A stretch of DNA of 64,000 nucleotides from Xenorhabdus poinarii G6 (GCF_000968175.1 NZ_FO704551.1:1922001-1986000); one strand, 5' to 3'; positions 33,133 through 43,474 are shown, counted from the first letter of the stretch. The notes: generated by a model not told the origin, from the sequence alone. Translations and numbers: made by a program.

Positions 33133-34141
33133 GAAACGCATGAACCCCGCAGATAATTGGATGCCTCCGCGCGTTCGGCGGGGGCGCTCTGCGTATGAGT
33201 TTCAAACATATGACAATCGAACCGTCCGTTTATGTGATTTTTCAGCGACACAAGCGGAAGTTTGGGTTGCGTATGAAAAAATGATCGCTGATCAGAAGAG
33301 TGAAAACAATTTAAATGGACTGATTCAGGAATTTTTTCTGTCCGCCGATTTTTCCGTATTAGCCACCGAAACCCAAAAAGATTATCGAAAATACGCCAAT
33401 AAAATACTCTCTGTATTTGGCAAAATGCTACCGGATAATATCAAACCGCAACATGTTCGTCAGTACATGGATAAACGCGGATCAAAAGCAAAAACACAGG
33501 CCAATAGAGAGAAAAATTTCTTATCTCGTGTTTTTGGATGGGGATATGAGAGAGGAATAGTGCATAGCAACCCCTGTAAAGGGGTGCGGCAGTTCAAAGA
33601 AAAAGCGCGGGAACGGTATATCACCGATGCAGAATATAATGCCCTCTATTCTGTATCCCCCACGATAGTTCAGATTGCTATGGAACTGGCGTATCTGTGC
33701 CTGGCGCGGCAAGCGGATGTTCTGTCTCTTACCTTTGCGCAGGTACAAGACGCGGGCATCTTCATCAAACAGGGTAAAACCGGCGTTGCTCAAATAAAGG
33801 CATGGACGAACCGGTTAGATAACGCCGTGGCTTTGAGCCAAACATTGCCGATTGATACAGGCGTTAGCAGTATCTACGTACTCCACCAACGTAGCGGTTC
33901 CAGATATACCCGTGACGGATTTAACAGCCGCTGGCAGAAAGCGAAAGATATAGCGAAAAACACCTTTCCAGAACTGGACTTTAACTTTACGTTTCATGAT
34001 TTGAAGGCAAAAGGCGTTTCAGACCTGGATGGCTCGTTATCGGAAAAACAACAAATATCGGGTCATAGAAATATTACCCAGACGGCGAGATATGATCGAA
34101 AAGTGAATATCGTCCCGGTTGTCGGGGGTCAGAAAAAGTAA
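33125..34141 (+). CDS. Tyrosine-family phage integrase
   Basis: A 338-residue tyrosine recombinase. The amino part has an arm-binding domain and core-binding SAM-like domain (LATETQKDYRKYANKILSVFG). Catalytic residues are visible: Arg in AYLCLARQADVLSL, Lys in QGKTGVAQIKAW, HxxK variant in FTFHDLKAKGVSD, His in ISGHRNITQTARYDR with the nucleophilic Tyr. It lies 66 bases from the right att-like repeat and tRNA-Leu, pointing to them, the usual arrangement at attR. It thus most likely integrated this element at the tRNA-Leu 3' end. Confidence 0.85.
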   Translation: MGRKRMNPADNWMPPRVRRGRSAYEFQTYDNRTVRLCDFSATQAEVWVAYEKMIADQKSENNLNGLIQEFFLSADFSVLATETQKDYRKYANKILSVFGKMLPDNIKPQHVRQYMDKRGSKAKTQANREKNFLSRVFGWGYERGIVHSNPCKGVRQFKEKARERYITDAEYNALYSVSPTIVQIAMELAYLCLARQADVLSLTFAQVQDAGIFIKQGKTGVAQIKAWTNRLDNAVALSQTLPIDTGVSSIYVLHQRSGSRYTRDGFNSRWQKAKDIAKNTFPELDFNFTFHDLKAKGVSDLDGSLSEKQQISGHRNITQTARYDRKVNIVPVVGGQKK

Positions 34142-34206
34142 ACGCGGGAACTAAAAAATATAGTGAAAAAATATAGTGAACAAATAGTGAAATGTGATTT
34201 TCGTCA

Positions 34207-34275
34207 AAGAAAAAAGCCACCGCAAGGTGGCTCTTTTTATTCCCTAACTCACTGTATTATCAGTGAATTTTATAT
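34207..34275 (-). repeat. Right att-like repeat, containing tRNA operon terminator
   Basis: A 69-base near copy of 14556-14624. On the minus strand, right after tRNA-Leu, it contains the hairpin GCCACC-TTGC-GGTGGC followed by TTTTTT, which terminates the tRNA operon. Another dyad, AATTCACTGATAATACAGTGAGTT, precedes it in the repeat and may be recognised by the integrase. Confidence 0.75.
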
Positions 34276-34361
34276 GGTGCCCAGGGCGGGACTTGAACCC
34301 GCACAGCCTTAAGGCCGAGGGATTTTAAATCCCTTGTGTCTACCGATTTCACCACCTGGGC
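34275..34361 (-). tRNA. leuZ: tRNA-Leu (TAA)
   Basis: An 87-base class II tRNA with a 3' CCA, acceptor GCCCAGG/CCTGGGC, a long variable arm and anticodon TAA in the loop TTTAAAA. It is the last of three tRNA genes, order Gly-Cys-Leu, as in E. coli glyW-cysT-leuZ after pgsA. Its 3' side is the integration site. Confidence 0.95.
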
Positions 34362-34367
34362 TAAATT

Positions 34368-34441
34368 TGGAGGCGCGTCCCGGAGTCGAACCGAGGTTGA
34401 CGGATTTGCAATCCGCTGCATGGCCACTCTGCCAACGCGCC
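34368..34441 (-). tRNA. cysT: tRNA-Cys (GCA)
   Basis: A 74-base tRNA with acceptor GGCGCGT, anticodon GCA in loop TTGCAAA, T-arm GTTCGA and encoded CCA. It lies six bases from tRNA-Leu and four from tRNA-Gly. Confidence 0.95.
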
Positions 34442-34445
34442 TTTT

Positions 34446-34521
<76 letters not shown>

Positions 34522-34665
34522 CCTTCTTCGAACTGCTTGATTTACTTAATTTGTTTCGTAAACCTCATGTGCCGTTCGATGCGTTGCATTCTACTTACTT
34601 CACGAAATGAGTCAACACAATTATTGATGAAATGCGTTCGTTCGATGATTTTTGCGCCACTTCGA

Positions 34666-35214
34666 TCATCCTTCGCGCAAATCAACCCACGCAGTGCTCA
34701 AATATTGAAACATTGACCAAAACGTCAAGACCGCAGCAGCATAGAGTAAGATAACCCCCCCCACTTCAAATTCAATACAAGGGCGCCATAATAAAGCAAC
34801 CAATGCCGCCATTTGTGCTGTTGTTTTTATTTTTCCCATCCAGGAAACGGCTACATTACTGCGTTTTCCCAACTCCGCCATCCACTCGCGCAGAGAGGAT
34901 ATGATAATCTCTCGTGCAATCATCGTCGCGGTAGGCAAAGTGATCCACCATGTGTGATAGTGTTCTGCAATCAGTACCAGCGCAGTAGCAACCATCACTT
35001 TATCCGCCACCGGATCAAGAAATGCACCAAAACGCGTTGTCTGTTTCCACAAACGGGCAAGAAAACCATCAAACCAGTCTGTTGCAGCAGCGATAACGAA
35101 AATGCTGGCACACAACATCGGTGACCATTGGAATGGCAGGTAAAATGCCAATACAAAAAATGGGATCAAGGCAATACGGAACAGAGTAAGCCATGTTGGA
35201 ATATTTAATTGCAT
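34666..35214 (-). CDS. pgsA: CDP-diacylglycerol-glycerol-3-phosphate phosphatidyltransferase
   Basis: This 182-residue inner-membrane enzyme transfers phosphatidyl from CDP-diacylglycerol to glycerol-3-phosphate, the committed step to phosphatidylglycerol and cardiolipin. The CDP-alcohol transferase motif is complete: [27 protein letters not shown], matching DxxDGxxAR(x8)GxxxDxxxD. Four to five membrane helices follow the usual pattern and length equals E. coli PgsA. It is downstream of uvrC on the same strand, with the tRNA operon after it. Confidence 0.95.
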   Translation of the reverse strand: MQLNIPTWLTLFRIALIPFFVLAFYLPFQWSPMLCASIFVIAAATDWFDGFLARLWKQTTRFGAFLDPVADKVMVATALVLIAEHYHTWWITLPTATMIAREIIISSLREWMAELGKRSNVAVSWMGKIKTTAQMAALVALLWRPCIEFEVGGVILLYAAAVLTFWSMFQYLSTAWVDLREG

Positions 35215-35269
35215 AATGCTAGTAACTATCTGGCCATGTAAAGTTTATTAGTATGGTGCATCAATACTC

Positions 35270-37102
35270 TTAGTGTTTCAATGCATTATAGATTTTTTCT
35301 GCCAGTGCATAAGAAATAGAAGGCACTTTTGCGATCTCCTCTACACTTGCATTGCGCAAAGGTTGTAATCCACCCATATATTTCAATAACATTTGTCTAC
35401 GTTTCGGCCCAATACCGTCTATCGATTCCAGTATACTGGTTTTTTTCACTTTTTCTCGACGCTGACGATGCCCGGTAATGGCATGGTTATGAGATTCATC
35501 ACGAATATGTTGAATAACGTGTAACGCAGGTGAATCAGGAGGCAGTGCCATGCCTTCTCCTTCTGCTTCAAAAAACAATGTCTCTAATCCCGCCTTACGA
35601 TCACTGCCTTTTGCGACGCCAATTAATTTGGGCTGATTTTTATTCCATTCAACTTCCAGCGAAGCAAAAACCTCAAGCGCACGGCCAAGTTGGCCTTTGC
35701 CCCCATCAATAAAGATAATATCTGGAATTTTCGTCTGATCAATCGCTTTACTATATCGACGGCGTAAAACTTGGTTCATCGCAGCGTAATCATCTCCCGG
35801 CGTAATGCCCGCAATGTTATAGCGGCGATACTCTGCCCGAACCGGGCCATTACCGTCAAAAACCACGCAAGATGCAACGGTCTGCTCCCCCATCGTATGG
35901 CTAATGTCAAAACATTCCATACGTTGAATTTTTTTAAGTCCCATCAAAGTAGCCAGTGATTCTAATCGCTGGTGAATGGTTGCTTGTTGGGAAAGTTTTG
36001 TGAGCAAAGCGGTTGATGCATTAGTACGCGCTAATTTTAGGTAACGTGCCCTATCGCCTCTTGGTCGTGCCTGGATAGGAATTTTTCTGCCCGATAATTC
36101 AGAAAGTGATGCTTCCAACAACACCTTTTCAGGTAAGGCGAAATCTAACAAAATTTCTGTCGGCAGTGCCCTGTTTTGGCTGCCTTGAAGATAGAATTGA
36201 CCAAGAAAAGTTTGTACTACTTCATCTAATTGTGTATCCGCCGGAATTTTAGGATAGTAGCTTCGACTACCCAATATTTTCCCCTGACGGATAAATAAGA
36301 CATGCACACAAGCTATCCCCGCTTCAAAAGCGACACTGATCACATCCAGATCATCGCCGTCGCCGAAAACAAATTGCCGCTCAGTCACTTGCCGTACTGC
36401 CTGGATTTGATCACGATAGCGAGCAGCCTCTTCAAACTTCTGCTGTTGACTTGCGTTTTCCATTTTCTTCACTAATCCCGCCAGAACTTGCTGATCTTTT
36501 CCCATCAAAAACAGACGAACATATTCGACTTGTTGCTGATAATCTTCATCTGTGACAAGACCTTTAACGCAAGGCGCAAGGCAGCGCCCTATCTGATATT
36601 GCAAACACGGTCTGGAACGATTGCGATAGACACTGTCTTCACATTGGCGAATAGGAAATAGTTTCTGTAATAAAGCCAACGTGTCACGTACTGCATGAGA
36701 ATTGGGAAATGGGCCGAAATATTCGCCCTTCGCATGTTTGGTTCCACGATATACGCTTAGACGAGGGTGGATATCCTGACTCAGAAAAATGTAGGGATAC
36801 GATTTATCGTCTCTCAACAAGACATTGTAACGTGGCTGATAGCGCTTAATGTAGTTATGTTCGAGCAGAAGCGCCTCTGTTTCCGTGTGAGTAACGGTGA
36901 CATCTATCTGCGCAATATTTTTCACCAGAGATTCCGTTTTGCGGCTACTGACTTGCCCCCGAAAATAGCTAGATAACCTTTTTTTTAGATCCTTGGCTTT
37001 CCCCACATAAAGCACCGTACCAGTCGTATCGTACATGCGGTAGACACCCGGCTGGCGGGTAACGGTTTTTAAAAATGCCTGATAATTAAATAGCGCCGCC
37101 AC
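35270..37102 (-). CDS. uvrC: Excinuclease ABC subunit C
   Basis: A 610-residue nucleotide-excision-repair nuclease, same length as E. coli UvrC. The amino GIY-YIG domain ([30 protein letters not shown]) makes the 3' incision; a Cys cluster ([27 protein letters not shown]) binds metal; the UVR motif is near residue 205; the RNase H-like domain for the 5' cut holds CFDISHTMG and [11 protein letters not shown]; and tandem helix-hairpin-helix motifs close the protein ([19 protein letters not shown]). It follows uvrY by 17 bases and is likely in one operon with it. Confidence 0.97.
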   Translation of the reverse strand: MAALFNYQAFLKTVTRQPGVYRMYDTTGTVLYVGKAKDLKKRLSSYFRGQVSSRKTESLVKNIAQIDVTVTHTETEALLLEHNYIKRYQPRYNVLLRDDKSYPYIFLSQDIHPRLSVYRGTKHAKGEYFGPFPNSHAVRDTLALLQKLFPIRQCEDSVYRNRSRPCLQYQIGRCLAPCVKGLVTDEDYQQQVEYVRLFLMGKDQQVLAGLVKKMENASQQQKFEEAARYRDQIQAVRQVTERQFVFGDGDDLDVISVAFEAGIACVHVLFIRQGKILGSRSYYPKIPADTQLDEVVQTFLGQFYLQGSQNRALPTEILLDFALPEKVLLEASLSELSGRKIPIQARPRGDRARYLKLARTNASTALLTKLSQQATIHQRLESLATLMGLKKIQRMECFDISHTMGEQTVASCVVFDGNGPVRAEYRRYNIAGITPGDDYAAMNQVLRRRYSKAIDQTKIPDIIFIDGGKGQLGRALEVFASLEVEWNKNQPKLIGVAKGSDRKAGLETLFFEAEGEGMALPPDSPALHVIQHIRDESHNHAITGHRQRREKVKKTSILESIDGIGPKRRQMLLKYMGGLQPLRNASVEEIAKVPSISYALAEKIYNALKH

Positions 37103-37119
37103 AATTTATCACCCACGTT

Positions 37120-37782
37120 TTATGACTCACAGCGAGTGGCCATATTCTGCGCGTCAAGTAATCCACAGCGTATCGCCATATGAGTCAATTCTACATCACC
37201 GTTGATATTGAGTTTACTGAACATCCTATAACGGTAGCTATTCACTGTTTTTGGACTCAGATTCAGTAAGACAGAAATCTCATTAACTTTACGCCCCTGA
37301 GTTATCATTGTCATGATCTGTAATTCCCGCTCCGAAAGTTGATCCAACGGGTTTTCTTTTGAGGGAGATAACTGATCGAGTGCCATCTGCTGAGCAATAT
37401 CAGGAGAAATATAACGTTGCCCGGCATAAACAACCCGAATGGCGTTAATCATCTCCTGAGGTGTTGAAGCTTTGCTTAAATACCCCCTGATCCCTGCCTG
37501 CATCACTTTCGTTGATAAAGAACTTTCAGTATGGATAGTCAGCATAATCACCCGCGTGTCCGGTGAATAACGGATGATTTTTTTAGCGGCTTCCAGCCCT
37601 CCTATGCCTGGCATTCCCATATCCATAATGACAACATCCGTGTTGTTTGATCTACACCATCTGACCGCATCTTCTCCACTACTGGCTTCTCCTACGACTT
37701 TAATTCCCTTTACATTATCCAGGATGCCTTTCACGCCAATGCGAACCAGTTCATGGTCATCAACTAACAAAACACTAATCAA
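37120..37782 (-). CDS. uvrY: Response regulator UvrY (BarA-UvrY/GacA type)
   Basis: A 220-residue two-component regulator. The receiver domain has the acidic pair VLLVDDHELV and the phospho-acceptor Asp in VVIMDMGMPG, with the Thr/Lys switch residues downstream. The LuxR-type helix-turn-helix is LSERELQIMTMITQGRKVNEISVLLNLSPKTVNSYRYRMFSKL. Its sensor BarA responds to short-chain acids and UvrY switches on csrB/csrC-type RNAs, which control motility and secondary metabolism in this group. Gene order uvrY-uvrC-pgsA is the conserved enterobacterial one. Confidence 0.95.
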   Translation of the reverse strand: MISVLLVDDHELVRIGVKGILDNVKGIKVVGEASSGEDAVRWCRSNNTDVVIMDMGMPGIGGLEAAKKIIRYSPDTRVIMLTIHTESSLSTKVMQAGIRGYLSKASTPQEMINAIRVVYAGQRYISPDIAQQMALDQLSPSKENPLDQLSERELQIMTMITQGRKVNEISVLLNLSPKTVNSYRYRMFSKLNINGDVELTHMAIRCGLLDAQNMATRCES

Positions 37783-38147
37783 ACAACATCTCCACTAACG
37801 TCATACTCACTCAAATAATGATAAATTAATAAGCGCCAAAGCCAAGCGGATACGCTGAGTTTATCTTTATAATTTCATAAGATAAATTGAAAGAAGACAA
37901 CATTCTCTTTTGAGTGAGATCAAAAATTCTTGGGTGAGGTAACCGATTATACAAACATTAATGTCAAACAGAAAGAAAATTGTTACATATCAACATAATA
38001 AATAAACTTAATTATTTCCTATTATTAAATATGTCGCCCAAAAATTCCATTTAATATTATCTCAAACAGCATAGGCTTTTGTTATCCATACCAATCTCTT
38101 TTAATCTGAAACAATATGAGAGACATGTTACTCGCATATTGCAGCAA
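37783..38147. other. Gene-free region before uvrY
   Basis: These 365 AT-rich bases lie between the GFA-family gene end and uvrY. They should hold the uvrY promoter. I see no terminator hairpin or coding frame that I can defend. Confidence 0.5.
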
Positions 38148-38552
38148 CTATTTAAATAAGTTAAGCAGATCTTCTTGAGTCAGCATGGGGGTGTCTTCAA
38201 CAAAATTATAATATGCGGGTTTACTGTCCACATAAATCTGACGAGATAATTTACTTTTTTGATTATGATCAAACAAAGCAATTGGGAGATAGTAAGTACT
38301 AGGATGATGTAAATGGTAAAAAAGATGGGTGCCACATTTTTTACAGAACGCGCGCTCTGCCCATTCGGATGAGGCATATGTTGAAATAAATTCAGCCCCC
38401 TCTATTTTCAGATCATCCTGACAGTCTACGGCTAAAAATGGCCCTCCGCCCCATTTTTGACATGTTTTACAATGGCATACATTAATTTCTTCAATACTTT
38501 GACTGGTTATGAATCCCACCGCACCACATAAACAACGACCTTGATTCATCAT
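38148..38552 (-). CDS. GFA-family (CENP-V/GFA) zinc-binding protein
   Basis: A 134-residue protein of the glutathione-dependent formaldehyde-activating (GFA) fold. Zinc ligands are CLCGAVGF, INVCHCKTCQKW and AFCKKCGTHLFYHL. Members are metal-binding proteins of mostly unknown substrate; only some act with S-hydroxymethylglutathione. The start overlaps the stop of the upstream membrane gene (ATGA), so the two are coupled. A second Met directly follows the first and has better spacing to GAGGTG. Confidence 0.8.
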   Translation of the reverse strand: MMNQGRCLCGAVGFITSQSIEEINVCHCKTCQKWGGGPFLAVDCQDDLKIEGAEFISTYASSEWAERAFCKKCGTHLFYHLHHPSTYYLPIALFDHNQKSKLSRQIYVDSKPAYYNFVEDTPMLTQEDLLNLFK

Positions 38553-38914
38553 TTCACCTCGTCTTCGTTATCCTCTTCATCATCATCAATATGCCAATTG
38601 TGCAATATTCGATGAACAAAAGGGGTTACAACCATCCCTACAGCGATAAAAAATATCGCCTGAAGGAATAATCCATAAATAGCCGCAAAATATTTTCCCA
38701 GCATACTGACCGGTTCAATATGCAGGTTTTGTGTTCCAATCATTGACACAGAATTCAGTATAGCATCAGGAATAGCATGGCTTTCGATCAAGAAAAACCC
38801 CAGTACGCCAGGAATAATACCGATCAGAAAGATAATGAATGCATGCAAGAGAAAGCGCAATATACGTAAAATAAAGCGATCAAGGCTAATTAATTTATCA
38901 GTAAATTTTTCCAT
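38549..38914 (-). CDS. Unknown inner-membrane protein coupled to GFA-family gene
   Basis: A 121-residue protein with an amphipathic start, two or three membrane helices (FLLHAFIIFLIGIIPGVLGFFLI; AAIYGLFLQAIFFIAVGMVVTPFV) and a very acidic tail (HIDDDEEDNEDEV). The ATG at 38914 has GGAG seven bases ahead; the longer frame begins with TTG. I do not recognise the family. Overlap with the GFA-family gene indicates joint expression. Confidence 0.6.
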   Translation of the reverse strand: MEKFTDKLISLDRFILRILRFLLHAFIIFLIGIIPGVLGFFLIESHAIPDAILNSVSMIGTQNLHIEPVSMLGKYFAAIYGLFLQAIFFIAVGMVVTPFVHRILHNWHIDDDEEDNEDEVK

Positions 38915-39203
38915 ACCCAATCTCCACTAATAAATTAGTTACTCTATTGATGGTATGTTAAGTTTTATTTTTTATCAATGATCGCTCAATATCACGCCAT
39001 CAACCAGGTAGTCATCCCTTTTTTCTTTAAAGCGGACTATCCTGAATTTTAGAACGTATAGAAGTCGTTGCTCGGGGGAAAATATCAGATAGATATTGCA
39101 AATATATCAGGGTTAACAACGTTATATTGAGATGACGAATCCACAACGCTTTTTATTTTAATTAAGAAACCCCATCAACAATGATAGGGTCACTGATTGG
39201 AAA

Positions 39204-39617
39204 CTATTTAGCTTCAGGCAATGTGGCGTCTGCTTCTTTTGGATGCAATGTATACATACCACCATTAAATGGATCAACAATCAACCAACCAATCAAACCA
39301 CCAAAAATGAAATTTCCTCCCACATACCAGCCATTGGCTTTTGAAATCAATGGCAGCGTGACTGGTTGGAAATGTTCTTTTGCAAAAGTAATCTGATAAT
39401 GTTTACCACCGAAATAACTACCATTCGATTTGGCAAGCATAACACTGTGTGGCGTCTTACCCTGTGCAACGACTTTGCCATCTTCATCTTTAATTGAAAA
39501 TTCTGCGCCAGAAGGTTGGCTATTCACTCGGACAAGCTGAGTTTTTTCACCAACAATAGTCGCACAGCCGCTACAAAGCATAACGGCAAAGAATAATAAC
39601 GCACAAATTTTATTCAT
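39204..39617 (-). CDS. Outer-envelope lipoprotein, PEGA-like
   Basis: A 137-residue lipoprotein: signal MNKICALLFFAVMLCSGC with Cys as the first mature residue, then a small beta domain similar to PEGA (VNSQPSGAEFSIKDEDGKVVAQGKTP) and a Gly-rich hydrophobic part (GWYVGGNFIFGGLIGWLIVDPFNGGMYTL). Such proteins are common in proteobacteria, function unknown. The residue after Cys is Ala, so it should be sorted to the outer membrane. It is a single gene with gaps on both sides. Confidence 0.7.
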   Translation of the reverse strand: MNKICALLFFAVMLCSGCATIVGEKTQLVRVNSQPSGAEFSIKDEDGKVVAQGKTPHSVMLAKSNGSYFGGKHYQITFAKEHFQPVTLPLISKANGWYVGGNFIFGGLIGWLIVDPFNGGMYTLHPKEADATLPEAK

Positions 39618-39623
39618 ATACAT

Positions 39624-40006
39624 TCCATGAAAGAAAAATTATTACAAAATCCATTTTTTTATAATACTAAAAACAGGCATCCTGGCGCAATAAATTAAAC
39701 TGACCGAATAAATCATCCTATTAAAAAACCATAATGGCGAAATAATCATAAAAAATATTAATTTTTTTAATCATATAATCACTGGCTTTATGTACTGCAA
39801 GATAAATAACCTCTGCTGAATAATATTGCCATTTCTCAGTTCCTATCACAAAAGAATATGATTTTATCGCCAACCACAATAAAATAATTAATCCTCAGAA
39901 ATCAACCTATCCCCATCACACCACAATATTACCAAGCTCTTTAATGCCGTTTTAAGCGTTCCCGCTACATTGCACGCGAAAGACATGGACGTTGCGAGGT
40001 ACGGGA
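39624..40006. other. AT-rich gap with no supported gene
   Basis: The gap between the lipoprotein start and the cycA terminator is strongly AT-rich. It should hold the lipoprotein promoter. A 60-codon frame at 39888-40070 spans the cycA terminator and is not credible. Confidence 0.5.
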
Positions 40007-40037
40007 ATAAAAAAAATGGCCCAGAATCTGAGCCATT
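40007..40037 (-). terminator. Intrinsic terminator of cycA
   Basis: On the minus strand AATGGCTCAG-ATT-CTGGGCCATT, one G-U pair, is followed by TTTTTTATT. It lies 30 bases after the cycA stop. Confidence 0.85.
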
Positions 40038-40066
40038 GATATTTAATTCACCGGGTGTGTATGAGC

Positions 40067-41473
40067 TCACTCAGTAAGACGCGCTTTACGTCTTTTCACA
40101 ACCTGAAACCCAATCGCCAAAATAATAAACCAAGCGGGTGTCGCGATTAAGGCTTGACGAGTATCCGGCTGCAAAGAAAGCAGTAGCAAAACAAACGCAA
40201 AAAAAGCCAGACATACCCAAGGCATCACATTACTGAATGGCATTTTGTACGTCGAAGCCTGATGTAACGCCGGACGACGTTTTCTATACACCAGATAGGA
40301 ACACAAAATCATGCTCCAAATAAACATAAACAAAATAGCAGAAACAGTGGTTACTAGAGTAAAAACCCGCATCACATCAGGGATCAAATAGATCAAAATG
40401 ACCCCACAAGAGAGACACAAACACGTAAAAATTAACCCCGATGCCGGAACTGAACGGCGAGAAAGGCGACTAAACTGTTTTGGTGCATCGCCCTCTTTCG
40501 ATAAGCCAAACAACATCCGACTGGTCGAAAACACACCGCTGTTTGCCGAAGATGCGGCAGAAGTCAGCACCACAAAATTCACAATGCTGGCAGCAGCCGG
40601 TAAGCCGATCAAAATGAATAACTCGACAAAAGGGCTTTTATCCGCAATGATAGTTCGCCACGGCGTCACTGACATGATCACAATCAGCGCCAAAACATAA
40701 AATGTAATAATACGAATGGGAATAGCATTAATGGCTTTTGGTAAAGATTTCAAGGGGTTTTTGGTTTCTGCCGCTGCCGTTCCCACGAGTTCAATCCCGA
40801 CAAACGCAAATATCGCTATCTGGAATCCGGCAAAAAAGCCACTTAATCCCATGGGGAACATACCGCCATCATTCCAGACATTAGAAAGTGCAGCAACGTG
40901 TCCGCCCGGAGATTGAAAATGGATGCCAATCAGACATCCCCCCGTGACAATCAGGGCGACAATCGCAATAATTTTAATGATGGCAAACCAGAACTCCAGT
41001 TCCCCAAACAGTTTTACTGTCGCAAGATTGAGTGTTAACAGAACCAGAATGCACAGCAGTGAGGTTCCCCATTCTGGAAAGTGAGGTACCCAGTATCCGA
41101 CATAAGCCGTGATAGCCACAATATCTGCGATACCCGTAATCACCCAACAGAACCAATATGTCCAGCCCACAAAAAAACCCGCCCACGGCCCCAGTAAATC
41201 AGCGGAAAAATCACTAAACGACTTATAGTGCAAATTAGAAAGTAATAACTCTCCCATTGCCCGCATAACGAAAAACAGCATAAATCCGATGATCATATAA
41301 ACAAATATGATCGATGGCCCTGCCAGAGAAATAGTTTTGCCTGATCCCATAAACAGGCCAGTCCCAATAGCACCGCCAATGGCGATTAGCTGTATATGTC
41401 GATTGGTGAGTCCCCGCTGCAAGTGTGAATCTTCAGCTTCAGGCGTATGAGTGGGTTGTATTTTTTCTTCCAT
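40067..41473 (-). CDS. cycA: D-serine/D-alanine/glycine:proton symporter
   Basis: A 468-residue amino-acid permease of the AAT family, nearly the same length as E. coli CycA (470) and alike along its length: LTNRHIQLIAIGGAIGTGLFMGSGKTISLAGPSII opening, WTYWFCWVITGIADIVAITAYVGYW, FVGIELVGTAAAETKNPLKSLPKAIN, and SSANSGVFSTSRMLFGLSKEG. Twelve membrane helices are evident. It imports glycine and D-amino acids. The ATG at 41473 has GGA seven bases ahead; the upstream TTG is not needed. It is a single gene with its own terminator. Confidence 0.9.
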   Translation of the reverse strand: MEEKIQPTHTPEAEDSHLQRGLTNRHIQLIAIGGAIGTGLFMGSGKTISLAGPSIIFVYMIIGFMLFFVMRAMGELLLSNLHYKSFSDFSADLLGPWAGFFVGWTYWFCWVITGIADIVAITAYVGYWVPHFPEWGTSLLCILVLLTLNLATVKLFGELEFWFAIIKIIAIVALIVTGGCLIGIHFQSPGGHVAALSNVWNDGGMFPMGLSGFFAGFQIAIFAFVGIELVGTAAAETKNPLKSLPKAINAIPIRIITFYVLALIVIMSVTPWRTIIADKSPFVELFILIGLPAAASIVNFVVLTSAASSANSGVFSTSRMLFGLSKEGDAPKQFSRLSRRSVPASGLIFTCLCLSCGVILIYLIPDVMRVFTLVTTVSAILFMFIWSMILCSYLVYRKRRPALHQASTYKMPFSNVMPWVCLAFFAFVLLLLSLQPDTRQALIATPAWFIILAIGFQVVKRRKARLTE

Positions 41474-41667
41474 AGTTATATCCAATTTATTCTCACAGCA
41501 TGGCCTTAATACCTCAAGCTGTGCTTAAGAGAACATTGTGACATAGACAACTACGGTATTAACAGAAGGATTTCAAAAATTCAGGGGCAAGTTTAGACAA
41601 AAGAGAAACACCCGGCTTTTGTGACAGCCGTTCACCAGACAGGATTGACGGTATATGGACTCAACTG

Positions 41668-41694
41668 ACAAGCCCCTGAGGATCAGAGGCTTGT
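41668..41694 (-). terminator. Hairpin after putP
   Basis: A 12-bp stem, ACAAGCCTCTGA/TCAGGGGCTTGT with one G-U pair and a three-base loop, 12 bases after the putP stop. It lacks a U run, so it may act as an mRNA 3' stabiliser or weak terminator. Confidence 0.6.
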
Positions 41695-41706
41695 TAATTT
41701 ATTAAA

Positions 41707-43191
41707 TTATTTGGTCTTATAATGCGCTTCGGCGTCAACAAAACGCTGTTGGACCGATTGACTTGGGGCTTTCCCCAATAAACTTACCACAATAATCGCC
41801 ATTGTCGCGAAAATAAAGCCGGGGATGATTTCGTAAAGCGCAAACCAACGGAATTCCATCCAAACCAGAACGGTGATAGCACCCACCAACATGCCCGCCA
41901 ATGCACCATTGCGGGTCATTCGCTTCCAGAGTACGGAGATCAGAACTACAGGGCCAAACGCCGCACCAAATCCTGCCCAGGCATTACTGACCAGTGACAA
42001 GACTTTATTGTTTGGGTTAGTTGCGATCACAATCGCAATGATGGCCACCAGCAAGACCATCATACGACCCACCCATACCAATTCTTTCTGGCTGGCTTTC
42101 GTTCGTATAAATGCTTTATAGAAATCTTCGGTCAGCGCACTGGAGCAAACCAACAACTGACAACTTAACGTACTCATCACCGCCGCCAGCACCGCAGATA
42201 ACAACACACCAGTGACCCACGGGTTGAATAAGATGACCCCCAGTTCAATAAAGATACGTTCGCGATTCTGTAATACTGCCCCCGCCTGCCCCGGATTTAA
42301 CTGAAAATAGGCAATCCCCAAGAAGCCAACCGCAACCGTTCCGCCTAAACACAACAGCATCCACGTCATACTAATACGGCGTGCTTTGTGAATCGTCTGG
42401 TGTGAATCTGCCGCCATAAAACGTGCTAAAATATGGGGCTGGCCAAAATAACCAAACCCCCAGCCCAGCAGGGAAATAATCGCAATGATATTCAGCCCCT
42501 TGAACATATCCAAATAGGCCGGATTTTTGGCTTCAATAATATTGATGGCAGTATCGAGGCCACCCACTTTGAATAGGATAAGCACCGGTACCAGAATCAA
42601 TGCAAAGATCATCAAAGATGCCTGAACGGTGTCCGTCCAACTTACCGCTAAAAAACCACCAAGGAACGTGTAGGCAATCGTTGCTAATGCACCAAGCCAA
42701 ATCGCTTTTTCATAGCTGATACCAAAGGTATTTTCAAATAGCAAGCCACCCGCAACGACACCTGAAGCACAATAAATCGTAAAGAAAATCAGAATAACCA
42801 GTGCGGAAATAATACGCAGAATTTTGTTTTTGTCTTCAAAGCGATGAGTGAAATAGTCTGGTAACGTTAATGCGTTATTATTGACCTCAGTATGCACGCG
42901 CAACCGGCCAGCGACCCATCGCCAATTCAAATATGCACCCAGCAACAGACCTAACGCGATCCAGCTTTCTGATATACCTGAGAAAAAAATTGCCCCTGGC
43001 AACCCCATCAATAACCAGCCACTCATATCAGAAGCGCCAGCAGATAATGCTGTTACCACACTGCCTAATCGTCGACCACCCAATATATAGTCATCAAAAT
43101 TTTTGGTGGAGCGATACGCGATAAATCCTATCAGCAACATCGCGGCGATGTAGATAATGAAAGTAATGAGCATTGGTGAATTTACTGTCAT
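41707..43191 (-). CDS. putP: Sodium/proline symporter
   Basis: A 494-residue sodium:solute symporter (E. coli PutP 502). About thirteen membrane helices. Family segments include YILGGRRLGSVVTALSAGASDMSGWLLMGLPGAIF (sodium and proline site region), AVSWTDTVQASLM, GWGFGYFGQPHILARFMAA and LSCQLLVCSSALTEDFYK. It brings in proline for the PutA enzyme encoded divergently, an important carbon and energy source in insect blood. The 505-bp region shared with putA holds PutA binding words. Confidence 0.95.
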   Translation of the reverse strand: MTVNSPMLITFIIYIAAMLLIGFIAYRSTKNFDDYILGGRRLGSVVTALSAGASDMSGWLLMGLPGAIFFSGISESWIALGLLLGAYLNWRWVAGRLRVHTEVNNNALTLPDYFTHRFEDKNKILRIISALVILIFFTIYCASGVVAGGLLFENTFGISYEKAIWLGALATIAYTFLGGFLAVSWTDTVQASLMIFALILVPVLILFKVGGLDTAINIIEAKNPAYLDMFKGLNIIAIISLLGWGFGYFGQPHILARFMAADSHQTIHKARRISMTWMLLCLGGTVAVGFLGIAYFQLNPGQAGAVLQNRERIFIELGVILFNPWVTGVLLSAVLAAVMSTLSCQLLVCSSALTEDFYKAFIRTKASQKELVWVGRMMVLLVAIIAIVIATNPNNKVLSLVSNAWAGFGAAFGPVVLISVLWKRMTRNGALAGMLVGAITVLVWMEFRWFALYEIIPGFIFATMAIIVVSLLGKAPSQSVQQRFVDAEAHYKTK

Positions 43192-43474
43192 GCAGGTTCT
43201 TCTCCATAGTGTTTTTATAAATCATGTATCTGCAAATGCGTTATTTGCGTAAATAATGTCATCTGTCCTGAAAGTAAGCCTAAGTAACACCTCACTTTTT
43301 TATCAGACTGTCACAAAGTGCGCCTGATGATGACATTAGTTTCTATAAGTACTATTTACACTTGTAATTATTTTAAAATTACATTCTATCCTAATTTAGT
43401 TAAAACATTTTTAACAACCAATTAACTGGCTTTTTATAAAAAACGTTTACTAAATCACATTTACGCTTCCAGAA

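Noticed and set aside
39888..40070. 60-codon frame overlapping the end of cycA
   Set aside because: It runs through the cycA intrinsic terminator and has no family pattern.
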